This document shows, one piece after another, positions 35,423 through 42,608 of a stretch of 64,000 bases of DNA. Under the pieces are notes generated by a model that saw nothing but the letters and a program-made list of their open reading frames with translations, did no database searches and was not told the origin of the DNA. Both the position numbers and the translations under genes were made by a program. The stretch covers positions 305,932-369,931 of the forward strand of contig DLLG01000004.1 of assembly GCA_002479075.1 (NCBI GenBank), written 5' to 3'. This stretch comes from Clostridiales bacterium UBA7568. GTDB taxonomy: Bacteria > Bacillota > Clostridia > Oscillospirales > CAG-272. The first letter of the stretch is position 1, and the number at the start of each line of letters is the position of its first letter.

Positions 35423-37192
35423 TTATATAAATCCGAGAATTATACGAAAAATCGTCCTTGCCAGAAACGCCGCCGCATAAGCAAATGCGAGACACCTCAA
35501 AATCAGAATTGCAACATTTTTTGCTCCGAGAGTACGCTTTGAAGCGGCGACCGTCGCGGCGCAGGGCGCATAGAGCAGGATGAAAACGCAAAGCGCAGCT
35601 GCTTCGGGAGTACCGAGGACAGACGAAAGCCCATCCGGGCAGGTTACGGAAAGGGAGGAGACGATCGTTTCCTTTGCGAAAAAGCCGGATAAAAGAGCCG
35701 AGGCGATACGCCAGTCGCCGATGCCGACGGGAGAAAGAATCGGGGCGATAAGCCCGCCCGCAAGTGCCATAAGACTGCGGGAAGGGTCGCTTGTGAGCCG
35801 GAGACGACCGTCAAGAGAACAGAGCAGATACGCTCCCGCGCTGCATAAAAGCACTACCGTTCCTGCACGAGATATAAACGCAAGGAGTTTATGCTTCATT
35901 GCCGCCGTCAGGTTTTTCAAGGTTGGCAGGCGATATTTCGGCAGCTCGACGGTAAGCGGCGGTGCGGCGCGGTTTTTCTTCGCTTTTGTATATATAACGG
36001 AGCTTAAAAACGCCGCTATGATGCCGAGAAGATATATGAGAAATGCGGCAAGTGCCGAGTGGCTCGGGAAAAACGTTCCGATAATCATCGTAAACACCGG
36101 AAGCCTTGCGCTGCACGGAATGAACGGCAGAGAAAATATGACGTTTTTGCGCTCGGCGGGGTCAAGGGTTTCCGTTGCCATAACCGCAGGCACCGTGCAC
36201 CCGAAGCCGAGCAGAAAAGGAATAAACGCTTTTCCTGAAAGCTCCGCAGAGCGGAGAAGGCCGTCAGTAACATAAGCTGCCCGCGACATATATCCAGTGT
36301 CTTCAAGCATTTCGAGAATAAAAAAGAGCACAGCGGTCTGCGGGAGGAACGAGAGAACGGCGCCCGTGCCTTTCAGCAGTCCCTCGGAAACAAGCCCGAC
36401 GAAAAAACTTCCGACGCCTGCGTCCGAGAGCCGGGTCGCCGCAGCATCTGATAGCTTGTCAAACGCGGAGACGAGCAAATCCGAAAGTGCCTTGACGGGA
36501 CCGGAAAACGTTATCGCGAACATAACGAAAACAACGGCAAAAAACAGGGGCAAACCGATATATTTTTTGCAGATGACCTTGTCGATGCGATCGGAAAAGG
36601 TTGCTTTTTCCGTTTCCCCGCGGGTAACTTCTTTTGCGAGTTCGCGACAGAATCGGCTTCGCTCCGAGCCGTCCGAAAAGCCGAAATCTGCTTTTCCTGC
36701 GGTTGCGCCGAAGGCTGCCGCCAAAAGCTCAGGTATCCCTCTGTTTTTTGCGGCGGACACAGCGACAACGGTTATCCCCAGACGCTTTGAAAGTTCGCCG
36801 GTGTCTGTTTTTATTCCGTCTCGTTCCGCCTCGTCTATCATATTAAGCGCAAGGACAACTCTCGGATGAAGCTCCGCAAGCTCGGTTGCAAGGAAGAGAC
36901 TCCTTTCAAGATTCGTTGCGTCCGCAACATCGATTACAACGTCCGCCGCACCGCTTTTTATGTAACGCTCGGCAGCCTGCTCCTCTCCGCCGAATGAGGA
37001 GAGAGTGTATGTGCCGGGAAGATCTGTGACGGTTGCGTTGTTTTTTCCGTAGCGCAGGGAAGCACTCTTTTCCGCAACGGTAACGCCTGCGCGGTTTCCC
37101 GTTGCTTCGCCGCTCTTTGTCAGGAGATTGAACAGAGTTGTTTTCCCGCTGTTCGGATTGCCCGCCAGAGCGATTATCGGTTGTTTTTTCAT
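35423..37192 (-). CDS. feoB: ferrous iron transporter FeoB
   Basis: 589 residues, on the short side for FeoB. The N-terminal GTPase has GNPNSGKTT (11-19), DLPGTY (about 57-62) and the NMID motif (about 115-118). The first Gate region and paired membrane segments extend to the C-terminus, where IPCSARLPV (about 357) is the conserved cysteine-containing core. It imports Fe2+ in anaerobes. It follows feoA by 55 bp. The ribosome-binding site is GAAAGGAACG. Confidence 0.95.
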   Translation of the reverse strand: MKKQPIIALAGNPNSGKTTLFNLLTKSGEATGNRAGVTVAEKSASLRYGKNNATVTDLPGTYTLSSFGGEEQAAERYIKSGAADVVIDVADATNLERSLFLATELAELHPRVVLALNMIDEAERDGIKTDTGELSKRLGITVVAVSAAKNRGIPELLAAAFGATAGKADFGFSDGSERSRFCRELAKEVTRGETEKATFSDRIDKVICKKYIGLPLFFAVVFVMFAITFSGPVKALSDLLVSAFDKLSDAAATRLSDAGVGSFFVGLVSEGLLKGTGAVLSFLPQTAVLFFILEMLEDTGYMSRAAYVTDGLLRSAELSGKAFIPFLLGFGCTVPAVMATETLDPAERKNVIFSLPFIPCSARLPVFTMIIGTFFPSHSALAAFLIYLLGIIAAFLSSVIYTKAKKNRAAPPLTVELPKYRLPTLKNLTAAMKHKLLAFISRAGTVVLLCSAGAYLLCSLDGRLRLTSDPSRSLMALAGGLIAPILSPVGIGDWRIASALLSGFFAKETIVSSLSVTCPDGLSSVLGTPEAAALCVFILLYAPCAATVAASKRTLGAKNVAILILRCLAFAYAAAFLARTIFRIILGFI

Positions 37193-37247
37193 CGGGCGTT
37201 CCTTTCGTTTTTTATATATCTATACCTGTCCCGCCCGCTTTATTACA

Positions 37248-37472
37248 TCAGCCGCAAATTATTTCATCTGTCGCCTTTCCTGCCAAAGCAAGCTTTGTCT
37301 TGCCCGCTTTTATTATCACCCCACCTCTGCCTTTCATAAAAACGGTGATACAACTCCCTTTAAAGATTCCGAGGGACACATAAAAATTCTTCTTTCTTTC
37401 GCTTGCTACAACGTCTCGCACGGTCAAAATTTCTCCTTCACCGGCTGTAAATAAAAGATTTTTCTTCTGCAT
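37248..37472 (-). CDS. feoA: FeoA-type SH3-fold protein
   Basis: 74 residues from ATG 37470-37472. FeoA proteins bind the FeoB GTPase. The pattern LGIFKGSCITVF (about 34-45), then GGVIIKAGKTKLALAGKAT near the end, is the family core. The first 15 residues are unusual and the ribosome-binding site is weak, so the exact start is uncertain. Its upstream region faces the tRNA-Gln promoter; only about 30 bp separate the two units. Confidence 0.8.
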   Translation of the reverse strand: MQKKNLLFTAGEGEILTVRDVVASERKKNFYVSLGIFKGSCITVFMKGRGGVIIKAGKTKLALAGKATDEIICG

Positions 37473-37504
37473 AAAATTTTTATCAAGAAATTTGCAAAAA
37501 AATC

Positions 37505-37533
37505 TTGACAAATCCTTTCGACCTTGATATACT
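37505..37533 (+). promoter_or_regulatory. promoter of tRNA-Gln
   Basis: TTGACA (37505-37510), 17-bp spacer, TATACT (37528-37533). Transcription would begin near 37541, eight bases before the mature tRNA. Confidence 0.88.
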
Positions 37534-37548
37534 ATCATACGCAACCGA

Positions 37549-37622
37549 TGGGATATTGTGTAACGGTAGCACAGCAGACTCTGACTCTGTATGTTGGGGT
37601 TCGAATCCCTATATCCCAGCCA
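37549..37622 (+). tRNA. tRNA-Gln (CTG anticodon), CCA encoded
   Basis: The acceptor arms TGGGATA and TATCCCA pair fully. The anticodon stem GCAGA/TCTGT holds the loop CTCTGAC, whose middle three bases CTG read CAG codons (Gln). The T-arm TGGGG-TTCGAAT-CCCTA is canonical. Discriminator G is followed by an encoded CCA (37620-37622). Its 3' end is repeated near 38.93 kb. Confidence 0.95.
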
Positions 37623-37645
37623 TATTGTGAAGCCAAAAAAGATAT
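37602..37645 (+). repeat. tRNA-Gln 3'-end repeat, copy 1 (possible attachment site)
   Basis: The sequence from CGAATCCCTATATCCCAGC through GTGAAGCCAAAAAAGATAT recurs at 38928-38970. The first 19 bases are identical and the rest nearly so. A duplicated tRNA 3' end is the usual mark of tyrosine- or serine-recombinase integration at a tRNA. Confidence 0.6.
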
Positions 37646-37657
37646 TATGGCTTCGAA

Positions 37658-37687
37658 CCCCCGAAATCTCACGATTTCGGGGGTTTT
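37658..37687 (+). terminator. terminator of the tRNA-Gln transcript
   Basis: CCCCCGAAATC and GATTTCGGGGG form an 11-bp stem with a 4-nt loop, followed by TTTTT. It lies 36 bp after the tRNA. Confidence 0.93.
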
Positions 37688-37742
37688 TCTCGCGTTTCCT
37701 CGCTTTTTTGCAACCATAGGGTTTGCGGATATAGAGTGCAGA

Positions 37743-37870
37743 AAAAAAGATATCATTTCAAAAAAACAGCTTCGGACAGGATTTGAACCCTGTAGTCCCC
37801 ATTTTTAAGGGCAGAAGTTGCGGCCTTTTTTCGTATTTTTATGTGTTAAATATTTGTGTCTGCCTGAAAG
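37743..37870 (+). repeat. dispersed repeat, copy A
   Basis: Contains the blocks GATATCATTTCAAAAAAACAG, GAACCCTGTAGT, CCCATTTTTAAGGGCAGAA and GTTAAATATTTGTGTCTGCC. Related copies occur at 38678-38754, 38961-39111 and 41721-41824. Part of it, read on the minus strand, resembles a broken tRNA T-arm. Confidence 0.65.
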
Positions 37871-37945
37871 GATGCTCGTCATCGGTTACATTTATAAAAA
37901 AGAAGATTGCGACTGCCGCTATGGGCAGGATGTAAGAGAAAGCGG

Positions 37946-37974
37946 TTGAAAAGTGGGAAGATCTATGATATAAT
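37946..37974 (+). promoter_or_regulatory. promoter of the acetyltransferase gene
   Basis: TTGAAA (37946-37951), 17-bp spacer, TATAAT (37969-37974). The start near 37981 gives a short leader of about 30 nt. Confidence 0.78.
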
Positions 37975-38011
37975 AGGATAATGACAAATAGTGAGGTTAT
38001 GGAAAAAACGT

Positions 38012-38494
38012 ATGAGTATCATCATAAAGAAAATGGAAACAGATGAAGAAATCAGAGGAAAAGCATTTGTTCATTGGAAATCCTGGCATGAGACTTATCC
38101 CGGTTTCGTTAGTCAAGAATACCTCGACAAATTAACTTATGAGAAATGCGTAAATATGGCGTTCAGTTGGCGAGATAATTTGATTGTTGCAATGGACGGA
38201 AATACTGTAATTGGGTTTGTCGGGTATGGAAATCGCGGGGAGGAATCTCCAAATGCCGGAGAAATATTTGCATTATACATTCTGTCAGAATACTATGGGA
38301 CGGGCGTGGGACTGAGACTGATGCAAGCGGGCTTGAAGGAATTGTCTGCTTATCCGGAAGTGCATCTATGGGTTTTGAAGGACAACAAACGCGCCATACG
38401 GTTTTATGAAAAATGCGGATTCGTCCCTACCGGGAAGGATATGGTAAATTCAAAAATCAATGCAACAGAAATCGAAATGAAATTGACTTTATGA
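38012..38494 (+). CDS. GNAT-family N-acetyltransferase
   Basis: 160 residues from ATG 38012 (GTG 37991 would add seven residues). The GNAT core is clear: VAMDGNTVIGFVGYGN (about 59-74), then ALYILSEYYGTGVGLRLMQAG (about 87-107) with the acetyl-CoA loop, and the C-terminal AIRFYEKCGFVPTG. The substrate is not predictable. It has its own promoter and terminator and lies between the two tRNA-Gln repeats, so it may be cargo of an inserted segment. Confidence 0.88.
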   Translation: MSIIIKKMETDEEIRGKAFVHWKSWHETYPGFVSQEYLDKLTYEKCVNMAFSWRDNLIVAMDGNTVIGFVGYGNRGEESPNAGEIFALYILSEYYGTGVGLRLMQAGLKELSAYPEVHLWVLKDNKRAIRFYEKCGFVPTGKDMVNSKINATEIEMKLTL

Positions 38495-38529
38495 ATTCCT
38501 TTTCCTCAAACTATCATCATAAGCACACC

Positions 38530-38562
38530 GCCACCCGACCGTAAAAAGTCGGGTGGCTTTTG
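38530..38562 (+). terminator. terminator of the acetyltransferase gene
   Basis: GCCACCCGAC and GTCGGGTGGC form a 10-bp stem with a short A-rich loop, followed by TTTTGTT. It lies about 36 bp after the stop codon. Confidence 0.85.
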
Positions 38563-38677
38563 TTATCAGAAAGTTTTCTGGACTTGTCGCCACTTGCACG
38601 GTATTGTGTGCGGCTGCGACCATAGTCAAAAAAAGGCGGTGGATCTAAACCGATCTCCGCTCCCAAACGGCTTGCCG

Positions 38678-38754
38678 GAGGTTCTTACCCCTGCAGTTCC
38701 CCGTTTTTCGAGGGTAGAAAGTGCGATGGTTTACGCCCCTTCTGCCTTTTCAAA
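38678..38754 (+). repeat. dispersed repeat, copy B (diverged)
   Basis: Shares the order of TACCCCTGCAGT, CCCCGTTTTTCGAGGGTAGAA, AGTGCG, TTTACGC and TTCTGCC with copy C. The inverted GGGTAGAA/TTCTGCC arms are kept, so it could still form the hairpin. Confidence 0.45.
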
Positions 38755-38788
38755 AGAAGCAATAATATCTTTTTCGGCGGCGCGATGC

Positions 38789-38829
38789 AAAACGAAAACA
38801 GCACCCGGAAGGGTGCTGTTTTCGTTTTC
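38789..38829 (+). terminator. long symmetrical hairpin with T-tail
   Basis: AAAACGAAAACAGCACCC and GGGTGCTGTTTTCGTTTT form an 18-bp stem with a GGAA loop. It looks like an intrinsic terminator in both directions, but no gene ends beside it. The same AACAGCACCC core appears in the terminator at 42443-42473. Confidence 0.6.
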
Positions 38830-38840
38830 TCACATAAAAG

Positions 38841-38946
38841 GGGGATTCGAACGGGCTCGGGAGTGAATGAGGCGCCTGCGGCGCATCAGAGCCGAGCCTG
38901 ACCGAGCGTCGTCGAGACGCGAGAATCCGAATCCCTATATCCCAGC
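38841..38946 (+). repeat. GC-rich multi-hairpin element joined to the tRNA-Gln 3' end
   Basis: Three nested or adjacent stems are visible. GGATTC pairs with GAATCC across the element, GGCTCGG with CCGAGCC inside it, and CGTC with GACG near the 3' side. GGCGCC/GGCGC lies in the apical part. The left end mirrors a tRNA T-arm on the minus strand. The right end runs without a break into the duplicated tRNA-Gln 3' end. Confidence 0.5.
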
Positions 38947-38970
38947 TATGTAGTGAAGCCAAAAAGATAT
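38928..38970 (+). repeat. tRNA-Gln 3'-end repeat, copy 2 (possible attachment site)
   Basis: Nineteen bases identical to the T-arm and acceptor end of tRNA-Gln, then TATGTAGTGAAGCC and AAAAAGATAT with few changes. The first half of the tRNA is absent, so this is a fragment. Together with 37602-37645 it brackets about 1.3 kb. Confidence 0.6.
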
Positions 38971-39111
38971 CATTTCAAAAAAACAGCTTTGGATAGGATT
39001 GAACCCTGTAGTACCCATTTTTAAGGGCAGAAAGTGCGCTGATTTTACGCGCATTCTGCCCTTTTTTGTGTTTTTATATGTTAAATATTTGTGTCTGCCC
39101 GAAAGTGGCTT
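38961..39111 (+). repeat. dispersed repeat, copy C, with terminator-like hairpin
   Basis: The best-preserved copy. It holds AAGGGCAGAA (39023-39032) and TTCTGCCCTTTTTT (39054-39067) as arms of a terminator-like hairpin. TATGTTAAATATTTGTGTCTG and CCCGAAAGTGG follow. It starts directly at the second tRNA-Gln fragment. Confidence 0.65.
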
Positions 39112-39129
39112 GTGTATAAATGCAAGAAT

Positions 39130-39272
39130 CATTACAGAAAAAGCATACCATCAAAATGAGTACGATGACAGCATCGTCCGACAAATAGTAGAATGCATTA
39201 AGGTGTACACCGATAAAGTGCATCGAGGTCATCTTTGATGGCGGGTATGTGGCATAAGAAACGGTGGAATAA
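39130..39272 (+). pseudogene. decayed 3' end of a serine site-specific recombinase
   Basis: In one frame the translation contains EYDDSIVRQIVECIKVYTDK; after a one-base shift it continues IEVIFDGGYVA, a stop, then ETVE and a final stop. This pair of strings is the typical C-terminal end of large serine recombinases of clostridial integrative elements. There is no upstream catalytic domain, so only a frameshifted relic of about 45 codons remains. Identification is by pattern memory. Confidence 0.5.
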
Positions 39273-39279
39273 GGAGAGG

Positions 39280-39321
39280 AGCAGCCTGTACTGATGTAAG
39301 TATCGATGCAGGTTGCTTTTT
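39280..39321 (+). terminator. terminator after the recombinase relic
   Basis: GCAGCCTGTA pairs with TGCAGGTTGC, including one wobble and one mismatch-free core, followed by TTTTTTC. It lies 8 bp after the relic's final stop, consistent with the original gene's terminator. Confidence 0.6.
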
Positions 39322-39333
39322 TCATACATTATG

Positions 39334-39362
39334 TTGTAAAACAAGAGAGGATATGTTATAAT
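39334..39362 (+). promoter_or_regulatory. promoter upstream of the TIR-protein gene
   Basis: TTGTAA (39334-39339), 17-bp spacer, TATAAT (39357-39362). Transcription would start near 39369, about 430 nt before the predicted start codon of the TIR protein. Confidence 0.6.
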
Positions 39363-39368
39363 ACATTA

Positions 39369-39799
39369 TACAAGTCTGGCAATTGCTCTCGAAAAATAAG
39401 TGACATCTTTTTTGGCTGACGGAATAATTCCTATGTTTTTTGACTATGAAATCGCCAATGCAGAGTTTGGGTGTTGAAGACCGAATGCTGAAGAAACTAA
39501 CTGGATTGTATGCGCCATCCGCTTGTGATGCGGCGTCAAAATGCGGAAATCTTCGTCACAAGCGAAAGTACTGGTTTGGCAATTTGCGCAAAGCTGTGTT
39601 TTATGCTATGAAGGACGCTGGTGATGCCCGATGCTTTTTTGAACAAAGCTCAACTTTGTAGTGCTGTTTTCACATATGTCTAATATTTTTGTCGATACGG
39701 TACGTTATATATGCAATTATGTATGTCCATATATACTTGCGAAAACATTATGTGTTTTCAGATAAATTAAGACAATTTTTCTTTTTGGGAGGAACATCT
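39369..39799 (+). other. long leader or gene relic before the TIR gene
   Basis: A 431-bp stretch with no convincing protein gene. A 73-codon open frame at 39440-39661 has no ribosome-binding site or recognisable similarity. It includes partial inverted repeats around CCGC and GCGG near 39525. It may be an untranslated leader, a small RNA or decayed sequence. The immediate 130 bp before the TIR gene are AT-rich. Confidence 0.35.
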
Positions 39800-41620
39800 G
39801 TGAAAAAGATTTTTATTAGTCATAGTACAAAAGACGAAATAGGACCGTCTATCGTGGATTATTTGGAATCTGTTGGAGTTAAGCGGAATTTGATTTTTTG
39901 CTCTTCTAATGGCGATACTGGAGTTGATGCTACGAAAAAATGGTTTGATTCTATTTTTAATGAAATTCGAAAAAGCGGTACCGTGATTATTGTGGTAACA
40001 CCAAATTATATGCGAAGTGGGATATCATTACTTGAAGCAGGTGCCGCCATAGGGGCTAGAAAAAGACTAATTATTTTAACATTTCCAAATGTAGATATAG
40101 AAGAATTGAATAATTTGTTTGGCGTACATCAAAGAATAGATTTCGGTGCGCCGAATCATCGTATCTATTTCAAAAAATGTCTGGAAGATAATGTAATACA
40201 TAAAAAGACAAATGAGGAGCAGATATTCAATGACAAGTACGATGCTTTCATAAATATTTTGAAAAAGCATACCATAGCAAATTCTGATATTCCCCCCATT
40301 GCAATGAGAAAAGAAAATGCCAATATCATCAAGCCTTGCGCCGATTATGGCATTGAACGCTTAACCTTGAGTCAGGTTGATATGTCCGAACGGATAAAAA
40401 AAGCACATAAGATTAAGATTATTGCAACGACTGGGGTGGGATTTTTCAGAACATATAATGTGAATGGTTACGAGAACAATCCATTATATTGTGCATTAAA
40501 AAATGGCTGTGAAATTGAAATTTTGCTAGGCAATCCATCAGGACCACTGTTTTGTGATGTTGAATCGTTGGAAAAACGCACTGACGGGTCGTTAAATGAT
40601 GAGTTTTCTTTAGTAATTTCTGAATTGAGCAGTTTGGTGTACAGGGCAAATGGAGAGGGTTGTGGAACAATAAGAGTCGGAAATGTTGATGCTTCTTTAA
40701 GACAAACTGTCATCTTAATTTACGGCGACTCTGCTTGGGGCTGGGCAACTGTAACGTTGCCTCCCGCCCGTTGTAACGCACAATCGTTATCACTCGAACT
40801 AATAGACGCTGGAAATGCTTCGATGCTTCATAAGTATGAGAATTATTTTAATGCTGTTTGGGATAAAGCTGACGATAAAAATGAAATATGGGATTTGAAA
40901 ATCGGGGCGCGGGAGTGTTTTCGTTACGAAGGTTCCTTCGCATTGTCCAAATGGTCTGAAAAGCAAAAAGAGGCAAAGGATAATATGACCAGAGCCGAAG
41001 CGATGAATAACAAACGCCTATTAATTGAATGTGCGGCGCAGCATCCATTGAATCCGGACGGGACACCCGGAGAAGAATTTAGAGCCCGTTTGGATCGTTC
41101 AATAAAACTTTACTACGAATATTGCGCCGACGGTTGGTCTGTAAATATTTATGTTCCCGGTAGCTTGCATCAGATAAAGAATAAACAGGGAGCATATGTT
41201 GTCGATCCTCTTCCTCTTTGTGAATCGGGAAAGAAATATTTAATCAATTCCGGTATTAGCGAAAAAGATATATTGGCTCAAGAAGCAAATGCCAAATATA
41301 AGGGAGAGAATGGCGTTTATTGTTCTGCCGATGAATGTTATGTAAGCTCCAATTTGTTTATGGAAGGAAATTACCAAAGATTTATGGTGGTTTGTTCTCC
41401 GGTGCAGGCAATGCGAAAGATGTTGTACTATATACTTTTTTCTACGATGCCGATTGTCTTCACTGAATCTCCACGGTCGCATTATACTACTACATTCCAT
41501 AACTATATTTACGAAGCTATTAAAAGCATTCCTGATATTATTAAATCGATGGATGATATGCAAGAAAATGATTGTGCGGATGCGATAAAAATACGAAAAG
41601 AACGAAACCCTTTCTATTGA
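39800..41620 (+). CDS. TIR-domain protein with PLD-like and YdcF/DUF218-like domains
   Basis: 606 residues from GTG 39800, set by GGGAGG (39787-39792) seven bases upstream and by the TIR start VKKIFISHSTKDE. Residues 1-135 are a TIR domain; Glu79 in SLLEAGAAIG sits where the NADase glutamate is expected. About 175-355 is PLD-like without HKD motifs (IKIIATTGVGFFRTY, CEIEILLGNPSG, VILIYGDSAWGW). About 405-575 resembles YdcF/DUF218 (CAAQHPLNPDGTPGEEFRARLD, YLINSGISEKDILAQEAN). Base composition is clearly more AT-rich than neighbours. TIR proteins commonly cleave NAD+ in phage defence; that role here is inference. Confidence 0.75.
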   Translation: MKKIFISHSTKDEIGPSIVDYLESVGVKRNLIFCSSNGDTGVDATKKWFDSIFNEIRKSGTVIIVVTPNYMRSGISLLEAGAAIGARKRLIILTFPNVDIEELNNLFGVHQRIDFGAPNHRIYFKKCLEDNVIHKKTNEEQIFNDKYDAFINILKKHTIANSDIPPIAMRKENANIIKPCADYGIERLTLSQVDMSERIKKAHKIKIIATTGVGFFRTYNVNGYENNPLYCALKNGCEIEILLGNPSGPLFCDVESLEKRTDGSLNDEFSLVISELSSLVYRANGEGCGTIRVGNVDASLRQTVILIYGDSAWGWATVTLPPARCNAQSLSLELIDAGNASMLHKYENYFNAVWDKADDKNEIWDLKIGARECFRYEGSFALSKWSEKQKEAKDNMTRAEAMNNKRLLIECAAQHPLNPDGTPGEEFRARLDRSIKLYYEYCADGWSVNIYVPGSLHQIKNKQGAYVVDPLPLCESGKKYLINSGISEKDILAQEANAKYKGENGVYCSADECYVSSNLFMEGNYQRFMVVCSPVQAMRKMLYYILFSTMPIVFTESPRSHYTTTFHNYIYEAIKSIPDIIKSMDDMQENDCADAIKIRKERNPFY

Positions 41621-41720
41621 TTCCAGTCAAGTCTATGCCAAAATAATATTGACTATGAATTTTGAAAAAATGAGGTGAGTGGAGAATATTGTTTCAAGAG
41701 AGGGACGATGGGAGAATTTG

Positions 41721-41824
41721 CACTATGTAGCGCCCGTTTTTTAGGGCAGGAGCAGCGATGATTTCCAGCACCTATCTCTTTTTTCGTATTTTTGTTAAAT
41801 ATTCGTGTTCGCCCGAAGTGGTTA
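41721..41824 (+). repeat. dispersed repeat, copy D
   Basis: Shares TATGTAG, GCCCGTTTTTTAGGGCAG, TTTTTTCGTATTTTTGTTAAATATTCGTGTTCGCC and CGAAGTGG with copies A and C. It lies on the far side of the TIR gene, so copies C and D bracket the recombinase relic and the TIR gene. Confidence 0.6.
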
Positions 41825-41961
41825 GTGATGTGAATCGTATGATAGAGTTTTTGCGGAAACGAGGTTATACCGTATTGAATTTAATCGAAATTCGCAAGCC
41901 GTGGCAAAACGAAAAAACAACACAGAAAATTATAGTCGGCGAACACGAATTTGATTATTGA
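41758..41961 (+). CDS. doubtful small protein or gene remnant
   Basis: 67 codons from ATG 41758 with AGGAG five bases upstream. The first 22 codons fall inside repeat copy D. The rest (SDVNRMIEFLRKRGYTVLNL, then polar and charged to EHEFDY) reads like the tail of a folded domain, perhaps a remnant of a larger gene. I do not recognise it. Base composition is AT-rich like the TIR gene. Treat as low confidence. Confidence 0.25.
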   Translation: MISSTYLFFRIFVKYSCSPEVVSDVNRMIEFLRKRGYTVLNLIEIRKPWQNEKTTQKIIVGEHEFDY

Positions 41962-42093
41962 AAAAACGGCAGGTATCTTTTTTCCAGCCTGATATGACAT
42001 CGCCGCACGAAGCGTACAAAAATACAGAAATTTTTGTAGGCATATCGGGATGACGTTTTTTCAAGCCGTAAAACGTTAAAGGAGGGGCACAAG

Positions 42094-42411
42094 ATGAAGA
42101 GGTTTGATCGAAATCAAAAAGCCGGATTGATAGCTTTGACGATATTTATTGCTTTTCTTATCGGATTTTTTGTATTGAGCAATCTCGTTCAGAACGAAAT
42201 TATATCGGATTTCACACCAAGTCAACGAGTTCAGGGCATACTTGCTTTCTTTATGGCTCTCCCGTTTTTCATAGCTGTGTTTTTTGCGGGCAGGTATTTC
42301 AAAAGCAAGGGCAGCAAAGTCGGTGTTGTGCTGACGTTTGTGGCAATCATACTTTTTGCTTTCGGAATTTTGCAGGTAATATTGTCGTTGCTTGGAGCAT
42401 ATGGGACTTGA
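42094..42411 (+). CDS. small three-helix membrane protein
   Basis: 105 residues with three hydrophobic segments at about 11-31, 48-66 and 75-99 and a basic start (MKRFDRNQKAG). A very strong ribosome-binding site, AAAGGAGGGG, precedes it. Function unknown. It stands alone, followed by a good terminator, and is not obviously tied to the TIR gene. Confidence 0.75.
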   Translation: MKRFDRNQKAGLIALTIFIAFLIGFFVLSNLVQNEIISDFTPSQRVQGILAFFMALPFFIAVFFAGRYFKSKGSKVGVVLTFVAIILFAFGILQVILSLLGAYGT

Positions 42412-42442
42412 ACGCTTAATTGATTCATAAATTTAAGACAAT

Positions 42443-42473
42443 AAAAACAGCACCCTTCCGGGTGCTGTTTTAT
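42443..42473 (+). terminator. terminator of the small membrane protein gene
   Basis: AAAACAGCACCC and GGGTGCTGTTTT form a 12-bp stem with a TTCC loop, followed by ATTT. It repeats the core of the hairpin at 38789-38829. Confidence 0.88.
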
Positions 42474-42495
42474 TTCGCCCGAGACTGCATTCGTG

Positions 42496-42524
42496 TGGAC
42501 ATCTTCATAAATTTGTGATATAAT
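42496..42524 (+). promoter_or_regulatory. promoter of the sigma-like gene
   Basis: TGGACA (42496-42501), 17-bp spacer, TATAAT (42519-42524). The start near 42531 fits the TTG start codon at 42609. Confidence 0.7.
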
Positions 42525-42608
42525 TTCATAAAAAGACCTATCCGAACTGACTTTGACGCACTATAAGGGCGTAATGATCATTGCAGCAACCGAGAAGGGA
42601 GAAAAAAC

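Noticed and set aside
39369..39799. Possible retron RNA before the TIR gene
   Set aside because: No reverse transcriptase is encoded nearby, and I see no conserved msr/msd stem.
37743..41824. Possible CRISPR array
   Set aside because: Repeats are long, uneven in length and spacing, and diverged. No cas gene is present.
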